Made by a program: the position numbers and the translations under genes
Shown: positions 1 through 6,514 of the stretch, in pieces
Layout of the letters: each line of letters opens with the position of its first letter
Position numbering within the stretch: the stretch's first letter is position 1
NCBI GenBank assembly: GCA_016875595.1
Contig: VGPI01000055.1
Span: forward strand, 1-11,144
Direction of reading: 5' to 3'
Length of the DNA: 11,144 nucleotides
Source of the DNA: Candidatus Cloacimonadota bacterium
GTDB lineage: Bacteria; Cloacimonadota; Cloacimonadia; Cloacimonadales; Cloacimonadaceae
Notes under the pieces: model-generated
What the model saw: only the letters and a program-made list of their open reading frames with translations
Database searches by the model: none
Told to the model about the DNA's origin: nothing

Positions 1-89
1 ATCTGATCGATGTCTTTGCGGAAGTGTTTGCGGGTGGCAAGGCGAGCGGCAATCCCTTGATCGGCGAGGGTTATAATTTGCTTTTCCAT
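1..89 (-). CDS. 5' end of an unidentified protein (partial, leaves the window)
   Basis: The minus strand is open from an ATG at 89-87 to the window edge, giving 29 complete codons. The peptide begins MEKQIITLADQGIAARLATR and continues into a basic stretch (KHFRKDIDQ). A GGAG ribosome binding site lies 6 bases before the ATG, and a promoter-like sequence lies a short distance further upstream (116-144). Both favour this start. The alternating hydrophobic and basic pattern would suit the first helices of a small DNA-binding protein, perhaps HU/IHF-like, but that is a guess from 29 residues. A plus-strand frame is also open over 3-119 with a stop at 120-122. It has no visible start in the window and lacks the minus-strand signals, so I prefer the minus strand. 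Confidence 0.5.
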   Translation of the reverse strand, partial: MEKQIITLADQGIAARLATRKHFRKDIDQ

Positions 90-115
90 GATAAGCTCCG
101 GGGTAATGATGGAGC

Positions 116-144
116 CATATAACAGCATGCAACAAATTTGGCAA
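116..144 (-). promoter_or_regulatory. candidate sigma70-type promoter for the gene at 1-89
   Basis: On the minus strand TTGCCA (144-139) is followed after exactly 17 bases by TATATG (121-116). These match the TTGACA and TATAAT consensus at five and four of six positions. The spacing to the GGAG and ATG at 89 would give a short leader of about 20 bases. The surrounding DNA is AT-rich. This is pattern matching only; promoter preferences in this group of bacteria are not well known. Confidence 0.3.
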
Positions 145-249
145 GAATTACTTACATATATTTATTGTCCAGATTTATATGCAATGGTCTTTCGGAGGGG
201 GTGGCTCTAACTGAGCGAAACATATGGCTCTGGTTCTCCGAAATATCCA

Positions 250-420
250 GACGGTATTTTAGATAGCTATCCGATGATGTTTAAAACACCGGGATGAGTC
301 CCATCGGGACGGTATTTTAGATAGCCAAGGCAGATCAAATTTACTCATGAGTCCCATCGGGACGGTATATCATCGAGATGCTGGAAAGATATAAATATGC
401 CGTCCCGATGGGACTCGATG
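250..420. repeat. cluster of REP-like palindromic repeats
   Basis: The core GTCCCATCGGGAC, a palindrome with five-base arms around a three-base centre, occurs at 298-310 and 351-363, and in reverse complement at 402-414. The downstream arm GACGGTATTTTAGATAGC is identical at 250-267 and 308-325. The first copy lacks the palindromic core and the one at 361 diverges after GACGGTAT. Starts are spaced 53-58 bases apart. The last two units face each other: 345-368 and 397-420 are near-perfect inverted repeats around about 28 bases and could fold into a long hairpin of the BIME type. This looks like an extragenic palindromic family of the kind mobilised by REP-associated transposases. No such transposase is in the window. 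Confidence 0.75.
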
Positions 421-518
421 TTTGAGTAGACAACCTGCTGGAATCAAATTGTATTTCCCATATCGGTGCGAAATTCACAAAATACTCGATGTTTGAGTAG
501 ACAACCTGCTGGAATCAA
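413..518. repeat. 35-base perfect direct repeat pair with a 36-base spacer (CRISPR-like)
   Basis: Bases 413-447 and 484-518 are identical over 35 positions, beginning ACTCGATGTTTGAGT and ending CTGCTGGAATCAA. The intervening 36 bases (448-483) resemble nothing else in the window. Repeat and spacer length and exact identity match a CRISPR unit, and the repeat holds a small palindrome (ACTC ... GAGT, seven-base loop). Against this, there are only two repeats, no third degenerate copy at the expected spacing on either side, no leader that I can recognise, and no cas gene. The first repeat overlaps by eight bases the outer arm of the REP-like hairpin that ends at 420. It is either a remnant or orphan CRISPR or another dispersed direct repeat. 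Confidence 0.8.
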
Positions 519-600
519 CGAGAACATGTATGGACATAATGATTGGCTAACTTATTCCAATGATGAAACAATAGCGTTTTGATCTCATAACTGCTCACAC

Positions 601-701
601 TGCCTGCCCCTCTTAATCAAGCGGTTATCCCCCCTTAATCAAGCGTTAATAATTAACGCTTGATTAAGGGGGGATAACCGCTTGATTAAGAGGGGCAAGC
701 A
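601..701. repeat. 101-base modular palindrome, copy 1 (MITE- or REP-like)
   Basis: The element is a palindrome centred on A651. Arms 601-650 and 652-701 pair at every position except C604/A698, and pairing extends three bases further out on each side. Each arm is a six-base tip (TGCCTG left, CAAGCA right) plus two direct copies of a 22-base module that begins CCCCTCTTAATCAAGCG: 607-628 and 629-650 on the left, mirrored at 652-673 and 674-695. It lies 26 bases beyond the stop codon of the lipoprotein gene at 728-1147, so minus-strand transcripts would carry it as a very stable hairpin. No U-run follows, so it is not a standard terminator. A second copy of identical length lies at 6515-6615. 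It has no coding capacity, which suggests a non-autonomous element or structured repeat. Confidence 0.85.
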
Positions 702-727
702 GTGACGAAGTCGGATCAGCCGTCGGA

Positions 728-1147
728 TCAGAAGGGATGCTGGTTGCCGATCAGTTTCCAGGATGAGCCGTCATAGAGAAAGTAAGAGGTGTCGCCATTG
801 GTGTCCGGCTCGAAGGAGGAGGTGGTCCCGGCGGCATTGGTGAGGCGCATGATGAAGGATGCGACGACCTGGTCGCCATTGACCCGGACGGAGAGATTGT
901 CAAAGGTGACGGAAGTCCAGACGCCCATACGATCCAGCCACAATTCACGATACTGAAAATACCTCATGCCAAAGTGCAGGTAATCCCAGTCAACGTAGAG
1001 CATGATCCGTCCGATGTCGTTCTGGATGACTCCGGTGCGGATTTCATAGAGGATATTGCTGATCTCCATCCGGATGGCGGCATCGGGATCACTGACTTCG
1101 CACGAGGTCAGGATCAGGGCTAAGGTCAGGATAATGAGGTATTTCAT
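728..1147 (-). CDS. small lipoprotein, possibly NTF2-like
   Basis: The 139-residue protein opens with a lysine, a hydrophobic core and the lipobox LTSC, so Cys16 is the expected lipidation site after cleavage by signal peptidase II. The mature part starts with a helix-like stretch (about 23-55), followed by alternating strand-like segments ending in a YDGSSWKLIGNQ motif. That arrangement resembles the SnoaL/NTF2-like fold, in which a closing strand with a tryptophan is common. This is inference from pattern, and I do not recognise the specific family. The start codon overlaps the stop of the RlmD-like gene as ATGA, with GGAAGG eight bases upstream, so the two are probably translationally coupled. 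No catalytic motif is visible. The 101-base palindrome lies just past its stop codon. Confidence 0.85.
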   Translation of the reverse strand: MKYLIILTLALILTSCEVSDPDAAIRMEISNILYEIRTGVIQNDIGRIMLYVDWDYLHFGMRYFQYRELWLDRMGVWTSVTFDNLSVRVNGDQVVASFIMRLTNAAGTTSSFEPDTNGDTSYFLYDGSSWKLIGNQHPF

Positions 1148-2490
1148 GGCTGCAGCCTTCCGGAGTGTAAAAGCGCCACCGCTTCCGTATGCCAGGTCTG
1201 GGGAAACATGTCAAAGAGGCGGATCTGCTGCAGTTCATAACCTCTTTCCCGCAAGAGTTTCAGATCCCGGATCAGGGTCATGGGCTGGCAACTGACATAG
1301 ATGATCCGGGTGATTTGCGTGGGGTCGATGGATTCGATGATACCGGGCTCCAGTCCTTTGCGGGGCGGATCGAAGATGATGGTATTAAAGCGTTTGGAGC
1401 GGATGAGTGCCGGCAGGGCATCTGCCACCGTGGCACAGAGGAAGCTGGCATTGGTTATGTGATTGGCGGTGGCATTGATCCGGGCATCATCCACCGCCTC
1501 CGCCACTTCCTCGATCCCGGTCACCTGATTGGCACTGCCTGCCACGGTCAGAGTGATGCTGCCAATGCCGCAATAGGCGTCGATCACAGTGTCGTTCCTG
1601 CCGATCAGGGAGCCGATGTGTTCATACATGCGGGCTGCGCTGCCGCCATTGACCTGGAGGAAGCTGCGGTAATGCACCCGGAGCGAGATGTTCAGAATGC
1701 GGTCATGGAGGTAATCTTTGCCCCAGAGGAGTTTGTCTTCCCTCCCCAGAATGGTGTTTCCGGGCTGGCGATTGATGTTCCGGATGATGCCGGTGATCTG
1801 AGGGAAGCGGTCGCAGAGGGATTTGATCAGGAGATTGGAGAAGGGTAATCTGGCAGTGCGGGTGACGAGGATGAGCAGGACGCTGCCGTCCTCAGTGCTG
1901 ATCCGGAAGCCGAGGTGCCGCAGGTCTCCGGTGTGGGTTAATTCATTGTATGGCTTTACCTTCGCTTTCTCTGCCCATGCCATTACCGCTCTGCCGATCT
2001 CATCAAACAGCGGTGGGTGCAATTGACACGTCTGATGCGGAACCACGCGGTGCGACCAGCGTTCATACATACCGAAAGTGATGCCTTTATCTGTTTGTGT
2101 TACTGGCAAATAACTCCGGTTGCGGTAATGCCGGCGGGTTGGTGAAGGGGACACATCCGGGATGGGACAGCGGAAACCGGATTGGACGATGACTTCGGCA
2201 AAGAGCTCATGCTTGACCCGCAGTTGCTCCGCATAAGGCAGCATCAGCCAGTCGCATCCACCACAATGACCGGGATGGGCAAATGCCTCGCACTCGGGAC
2301 TGATGCGTTGGGGAGCGGGTTCACAGATCGCTTTCGGTTGGGCATAGAGGATGGCGGTCTTGGTTTGGGTGACTTCCACTTCGATCAGATCGCCGGGGAT
2401 GGCGTTGGGAACGAACACGGTCTTGCCCTCATGGTAGCCGATGCCGAAGCCATTCAGACATAGCTTCCTGATCCTGATCCTGATCGTCAT
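1144..2490 (-). CDS. rlmD: RlmD/TrmA-family 23S rRNA (uracil-5-)-methyltransferase
   Basis: This 448-residue enzyme belongs to the SAM-dependent RNA uracil-C5 methyltransferases. An N-terminal TRAM domain (about 3-57) binds RNA. Four cysteines, C67, C76, C79 (in CGGC) and C155, match the iron-sulfur site of the RlmD branch. The catalytic domain shows the SAM motif VIDAYCGIGS (302-311), FDPPRKG (373-379), the nucleophile C401 in VSCQP and the general base E436 in HTEAV. The spacing C67-X8-C76 is three residues longer than the X5 of E. coli RlmD. The family methylates U1939 or U747 of 23S rRNA, and which one applies here cannot be told from sequence alone. The ribosome binding site is weak, but the first Met directly precedes the TRAM beta strand. 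The first codons are a perfect triple hexanucleotide repeat. The stop codon overlaps the start of the downstream lipoprotein gene. Confidence 0.9.
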   Translation of the reverse strand: MTIRIRIRKLCLNGFGIGYHEGKTVFVPNAIPGDLIEVEVTQTKTAILYAQPKAICEPAPQRISPECEAFAHPGHCGGCDWLMLPYAEQLRVKHELFAEVIVQSGFRCPIPDVSPSPTRRHYRNRSYLPVTQTDKGITFGMYERWSHRVVPHQTCQLHPPLFDEIGRAVMAWAEKAKVKPYNELTHTGDLRHLGFRISTEDGSVLLILVTRTARLPFSNLLIKSLCDRFPQITGIIRNINRQPGNTILGREDKLLWGKDYLHDRILNISLRVHYRSFLQVNGGSAARMYEHIGSLIGRNDTVIDAYCGIGSITLTVAGSANQVTGIEEVAEAVDDARINATANHITNASFLCATVADALPALIRSKRFNTIIFDPPRKGLEPGIIESIDPTQITRIIYVSCQPMTLIRDLKLLRERGYELQQIRLFDMFPQTWHTEAVALLHSGRLQP

Positions 2491-2641
2491 GTCAGTTACT
2501 TCATTCCGTCAGTCCAGCGCCGGTCCAGGTCTTCTCAAGCCGGAGATTTGCTGGGAGGTCCGGTGGAATTCGGCATGTGTAGAACCGGAGTTCTCCATCC
2601 CGGAGTCCATTGTTTTCTCTGACCGCTGCCCTCACAAAGGA

Positions 2642-3529
2642 TCAGATCGCCATCTGCTGCAAGCGTTTGACCCTGTCCTCGATCGAGGGGTGGGTGGAAT
2701 AGAGCGATGCCTTGCGGTGGTTACTGATCTTCGCCATGGCGTAGGAATCCTTCTCCGGCGTCTGCTGGTAAGCGCTTTCGATCCGCAAGAGAGCATTGAT
2801 CATGGCATGGGGTGAGGTCAGGCGTGCGGCACCGCTGTCGGCACGATATTCACGCCAGCGGGAAAAATAGCAGATCGGGATGTATGCCAAAAGCATCAGG
2901 ACGTTCTCCAATAGGATCACCAGGAGCCAGTATCCCATGTAGCCGAGACCTCCACCGCGGCGGTCGTTGTCTCTCATGGCAACGGAGATGGCGATCGCCA
3001 GCACACGGGCAAAGAACATCACAAAGGTATTGGCGATGCCGGTCAGCAGGGTCATGGTAACCATGTCGCCATTCTGGATATGGGACATTTCATGTCCGGC
3101 GACGGAGGCGAGTTCATCGTCGTTCAGTTTATTGACCAGACCGGCGGAGAAAGCGATCAGCGAGCTGTTTTGGGAGGCACCGGTGGCAAAGGCATTGACC
3201 TCCGGACGGTTGTAGATGCCCACTTCCGGCATCGGCATCCGCATGTAGTCCGCCATCTGCTTGATGGTGTTGTAGATCTGCAGCTCCCTGCCACTGGCGC
3301 GGAGAGGATCGATCAATTGGATCTTATAGACCTTCTTGGCGATCCACCGGCTCATCCAGAGCGAGATGAAAGCGCCGGTCATACCAAAAAGCAGGCAGAA
3401 GATCAGCAGTCCCAGATATCCGCCCTGGGTAAAATCGATCTTGAAGATCATTCCTACTGCGCTGACCACCAAGATGACTAAGAGGTTGGTGACCAGGAAC
3501 AGACCGATACGCTTGAGCATGGTTGACAT
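2642..3529 (-). CDS. htpX: HtpX-like membrane zinc metalloprotease (M48)
   Basis: The 295-residue product has the usual length of HtpX (293 in E. coli). HtpX is an inner-membrane protease that degrades misfolded membrane proteins, together with FtsH in enterobacteria. The zinc site is HEMSH (H146, E147, H150) followed by IQNGD, with the third ligand E227 in WREYRAD. The family signatures VNAFATG (111-117) and THPSIEDRVKRL near the C terminus are present. Hydrophobic segments at about 9-29, 38-60, 157-185 and 197-222 fit four membrane spans. A clear AGGAG lies six bases before the ATG. The gene starts 70 bases after the secreted-protein gene stops and is separated from the RlmD-like gene by 151 bases. 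In many bacteria htpX is under stress control, but no such signal can be identified here. Confidence 0.95.
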   Translation of the reverse strand: MSTMLKRIGLFLVTNLLVILVVSAVGMIFKIDFTQGGYLGLLIFCLLFGMTGAFISLWMSRWIAKKVYKIQLIDPLRASGRELQIYNTIKQMADYMRMPMPEVGIYNRPEVNAFATGASQNSSLIAFSAGLVNKLNDDELASVAGHEMSHIQNGDMVTMTLLTGIANTFVMFFARVLAIAISVAMRDNDRRGGGLGYMGYWLLVILLENVLMLLAYIPICYFSRWREYRADSGAARLTSPHAMINALLRIESAYQQTPEKDSYAMAKISNHRKASLYSTHPSIEDRVKRLQQMAI

Positions 3530-3555
3530 TATTCACTCCTAACAGGTTTTTAGAC

Positions 3556-3585
3556 AGCCCGCCGTCCACAGCTGAACGACGGGCT
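3556..3585 (-). terminator. intergenic hairpin, possible terminator or attenuator before htpX
   Basis: Bases 3556-3565 (AGCCCGCCGT) and 3576-3585 (ACGACGGGCT) form a ten-pair stem with one G-U-type mismatch and a ten-base loop. It sits 15 bases past the stop codon of the secreted-protein gene and before the htpX ribosome binding site. Neither strand has a real T-run after the stem (minus strand GTCTAAAAAC, plus strand TTGG). It would therefore be a weak or factor-dependent terminator, or an mRNA processing or stability structure that sets different expression of the two genes. Confidence 0.45.
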
Positions 3586-3599
3586 TTGGTAACAATGGG

Positions 3600-6395
3600 T
3601 TATTTCATCAAAAGCATCTTCCGGCTAGGTTGGAAGCCGGCAGCAGTCATCCGGTAAACGTATATCCCGCTACTGACCCCTTGACCGGTGGAATCAGTCC
3701 CGTCCCAGATGGTGGTGTATGAACCGGCAGTCTGATGATCGGCAGTGAGCGTCCGGATCAATTGTCCGCGGGTATTGAAGATGTCGATGCGGACGGTGCC
3801 GGGGGTCGTGATTGTATAAGCGATCGTGGTAAGAGGATTGAAGGGATTGGGATAATTACCGTTGAGTGAGGTGGTCAGTGGCGGCTGGACCTGATCGTCA
3901 TTGTTAGTGACGATGATCTGGATGTCTGGGGTGGGATCAGAGAGCCAGGAGCCGAAGAATACGGATCTGACGTGATAAGTGTAGTTGCCGATAGGGAGAT
4001 TCGGATCAATGTATGAGGTATGGTAATCGCCTTCGAGGTCAGCGATCATAGCGCCATTGCGATACACGCGATAGCCGGTAAGCCCCCAGGGAACTATCCG
4101 TTCGGGATCACGGTCAGGGATGAAGTAACCCCAGTTCAGATGAGCATCGTTCTGGATAAGCATAGCATCAAAATACCAGGGAGGAACGATCTCCGGCAGA
4201 GTAAAGTCCATCCAGTTGCGGGCAGTGATATACTCTCCATCGGTGCGGGAATTGGGGATGCCGACCAGTATGATCGGCGTCTGGGGAATGCTGGTTCCAA
4301 TATAGTCCACATCGTAGAATGTGGTGCGGAAGTTAGCATTGGCGGTATCGGAACTGAGGGGATAGACCTGGCCATTGGCGAAGGTGGATTGCGCCGTGAC
4401 AAAGTAAACACCCGTGAGCCGTACCAGCCGCGATTCATAATCATTGAAGTTCTCATTTAACTCTTCCAAAGCGATGTCCACGATCAAAGGAATGTTGCCC
4501 GTGGAAGTCGGGACGCCTGGATCTATGATCGGGGTTAGCTGGATCATCCCGCCATATTCTGCGATCGTTCCGGTCAAGTTGCTGATCCCGTCTCCCACAT
4601 TGTAATTGGTGGTGATGATGCCGACCAAGTCATCGATCAGGATGCCGGCGGTGTCATCCTGCACAAACTTCTGGTTGCGGAAGGTCTGTTTGAAGGTCAG
4701 TACCGCCGGAGAGGTCAGACGGTACACTTGCGTACCGGGCGCTTGCTGGCGCAATTCACTGATGGAGGCAACACTGATCGGCAGGATATAGGTCGCCATG
4801 GAAACCGGCGAGAGGGGCTGACCGGTCAGATAGGCAACCGCTTTCAGGACTGTTGTTTGAGCGATCTGAACCGGCTGGGTATAAAACGTGGAAGAGGTCG
4901 TAGGATTGCTGCCATTGGTAGTGTAATAGATCTGAGCACCGGCAGTGGTGGTAGAGATCGTAACCGCGATCGCATTGGAGTAAGTACCGCCGGGTGGATT
5001 AAAGGAAGGTGGATTGACCGTTCCCCCAGTCTGATGAAAGTCAGCCAGCGATCGGGCGGTAATATAATTACCATCGGTTCTGGAATTGGGGATACAGACC
5101 ACGTCTTTCGGTTCCAGTGGAATATCGGTGCTGATGTAGTCCACATCATAGAAAGTGGTTCTGAAGCCGAATGTAGCTGTACCATCGGAAACAGGATAGA
5201 CCGTGCCATTGGCAAAGGTGGTTACCGGCAGGGCGAAAGTGACGTTATTCACTCTGATCAATAATGACTCATAAGAGTCGAAACTGGCGATGAGATCGGA
5301 GAGTGTGACCGCTACCGGCGTCACGGTATTGTTTGTTGATGTGGGAGTGCCTGGATCAAGCACGGGAGTGAACTGAAGCATGTTGCCAAAGACGCCGAGT
5401 TTGCCCGTCAGTCCCGTCACTCCATCCATAAGGTTATAGTTTGTGGTAATTACACCATTCAGGTCATCGATCAGAATGCCCGCCCCTGTATCCTGGAAGA
5501 ACTTCTGATTACGGAAGGTCTGCTTAAAGGTCAGGATAGCATGTGATGTCAGGCGATAGACTGTGGAACCATCAGCCGTCATGCCTCTCAGGGCAGTGAT
5601 GGAGTCCACATTTACCGGGAAAGTATAGGTGCCGGTTCTGACGGCGCTGGGATTATATCCCCCCAGAACGCCGATCGCTTTGAGTGTGGTGGTGGAACTG
5701 ATCGTAATTGGCGTGCTGTAGATCGGGGAGGCGGTCGATGGAGTGGTTCCGTCGGTGGTGTAGTGGATGGTCGCTGCGGGAGTGGCACAAGTGATGCTGA
5801 CATTCACAGGCGAGGTATAGAATCCTGCCACAGGCGCGAATACCGGCATTTCCACAGTATTTCCACCACTGTAAGCCGTCCAGGTGATATTGTCGATAGT
5901 TAGCTGCCGGTTGACTGTTCCGCCCTGGATATTACGGATCTCGATCACGACATTGCCGGAGATATTGACCCCGCTAACGGCAAAGGTATGGATAGTTGGA
6001 TCAGCACCGCTGGCACTGCCAAAGATCTGAGAATCCGCAACCCAGTTCCCATTGACAAAAAGCGCCACCTGCCGGTCTCCGGCGGAGGTATATGCCTTAC
6101 GCATATCCACTGAGAAATTGCCGATGCCGTTGGGAATGGGATCCGAGACGATCCGGCTGGGGATTTCCGAACGGCGCAGGATCATACCATTGCCATTGAT
6201 CTGATGGTTATTAGCCCCTGCCACTGCACCCGTAACGTGATAATAACTCCAGGTGATCCCGTTATCGCCCACAAATCCGCCATCAATGTAGGCAGTGCCG
6301 CTGTAGTCAAAGAAGTTAAAGGTCTCCAAGCCTTGCCCGAAAACCGTGGTAAGGCATGCAGCCACGCAGAATAAGGTTAAAATTAGTTTTTTCAT
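3600..6395 (-). CDS. modular secreted protein with chitobiase-type repeats and a C-terminal sorting-like domain
   Basis: Two Met codons stand in a row (6398 and 6395). AAGGAGGA touches the first, so the second, four bases from AGGAGG, is the better start (931 residues). Residues below count from the first Met. A signal peptide (1-22, ending VFGQ) precedes a beta-rich domain (23-176). Then a two-part block occurs twice: a chitobiase/beta-hexosaminidase C-terminal-type Ig module (183-260 and 463-540, with IHYTTDGTTP and IYYTTNGSNP) and an OB-like domain resembling DUF5689 (264-456 and 541-733). A fibronectin III-like segment (734-830) and a FlgD-like domain from NYPNPFNP to the end follow. That C-terminal module resembles type IX secretion sorting signals of the FCB group. 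No enzyme active site is visible, so it is probably a surface or extracellular binding protein. Its substrate is unknown. Confidence 0.9.
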   Translation of the reverse strand: MKKLILTLFCVAACLTTVFGQGLETFNFFDYSGTAYIDGGFVGDNGITWSYYHVTGAVAGANNHQINGNGMILRRSEIPSRIVSDPIPNGIGNFSVDMRKAYTSAGDRQVALFVNGNWVADSQIFGSASGADPTIHTFAVSGVNISGNVVIEIRNIQGGTVNRQLTIDNITWTAYSGGNTVEMPVFAPVAGFYTSPVNVSITCATPAATIHYTTDGTTPSTASPIYSTPITISSTTTLKAIGVLGGYNPSAVRTGTYTFPVNVDSITALRGMTADGSTVYRLTSHAILTFKQTFRNQKFFQDTGAGILIDDLNGVITTNYNLMDGVTGLTGKLGVFGNMLQFTPVLDPGTPTSTNNTVTPVAVTLSDLIASFDSYESLLIRVNNVTFALPVTTFANGTVYPVSDGTATFGFRTTFYDVDYISTDIPLEPKDVVCIPNSRTDGNYITARSLADFHQTGGTVNPPSFNPPGGTYSNAIAVTISTTTAGAQIYYTTNGSNPTTSSTFYTQPVQIAQTTVLKAVAYLTGQPLSPVSMATYILPISVASISELRQQAPGTQVYRLTSPAVLTFKQTFRNQKFVQDDTAGILIDDLVGIITTNYNVGDGISNLTGTIAEYGGMIQLTPIIDPGVPTSTGNIPLIVDIALEELNENFNDYESRLVRLTGVYFVTAQSTFANGQVYPLSSDTANANFRTTFYDVDYIGTSIPQTPIILVGIPNSRTDGEYITARNWMDFTLPEIVPPWYFDAMLIQNDAHLNWGYFIPDRDPERIVPWGLTGYRVYRNGAMIADLEGDYHTSYIDPNLPIGNYTYHVRSVFFGSWLSDPTPDIQIIVTNNDDQVQPPLTTSLNGNYPNPFNPLTTIAYTITTPGTVRIDIFNTRGQLIRTLTADHQTAGSYTTIWDGTDSTGQGVSSGIYVYRMTAAGFQPSRKMLLMK

Positions 6396-6430
6396 CATTC
6401 CTCCTTGCGGATGGGCTTAGTTTTTTACAC

Positions 6431-6476
6431 GCCTGATTTTTAGGCAAGAGAAATCTTGCAAAGCAGGCTTTTTTTT
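6431..6476. other. nested hairpin with T8 tract in the leader of the secreted-protein gene
   Basis: On the plus strand GCCTG (6431-6435) pairs with CAGGC (6464-6468) around an inner perfect hairpin, GCAAGA (6444-6449) with TCTTGC (6454-6459), and eight T residues follow (6469-6476). Read on the plus strand this is terminator-like and would stop antisense transcripts. Read on the minus strand it lies about 30-80 bases before the start of the 3600-6395 gene and could be part of its leader. The outer stem is only five pairs. Confidence 0.35.
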
Positions 6477-6514
6477 CGCTGGGCTCATCCCGCATCTCTG
6501 CCAATAATATCAAG

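Larger units (their letters stand above)
90..727. other. repeat-rich intergenic region without a gene
   Basis: This stretch of 638 bases has no reading frame with a plausible start, ribosome binding site and protein-like composition. It separates the 5' end of a minus-strand gene (1-89) from the 3' end of another (728-1147). About 123-250 is AT-rich and looks unique. Then come REP-like palindromes (250-420), a direct repeat pair (413-518), unique AT-rich sequence (519-597) and a long palindrome (601-701). A 10-base direct repeat, GTCGGATCAG, at 710-719 and 722-731 overlaps the stop codon of the gene at 728. The region seems to have collected three unrelated repeat families. Confidence 0.75.

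Noticed and set aside
3..122. Plus-strand open frame ending in TAA at 120-122, as the 3' end of a gene entering the window
   Set aside because: The minus-strand frame over the same bases has an ATG with well-placed GGAG and a promoter-like sequence, while the plus-strand frame has no independent support. It cannot be fully excluded.
601..701. The long palindrome as an ordinary intrinsic terminator
   Set aside because: It has no T-run on either side, has a modular structure, and has a second copy upstream of other genes.
1189..1848. Plus-strand ORF of 219 codons over the methyltransferase gene
   Set aside because: It is antisense to a complete RlmD-like enzyme, and its Asp/Gly/Ile-rich composition is typical of a shadow frame.
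2509..2610. Short minus-strand ORF of about 33 codons between htpX and the methyltransferase gene
   Set aside because: There is no ribosome binding site, the composition is not protein-like, and there is no recognisable motif. It is probably chance.
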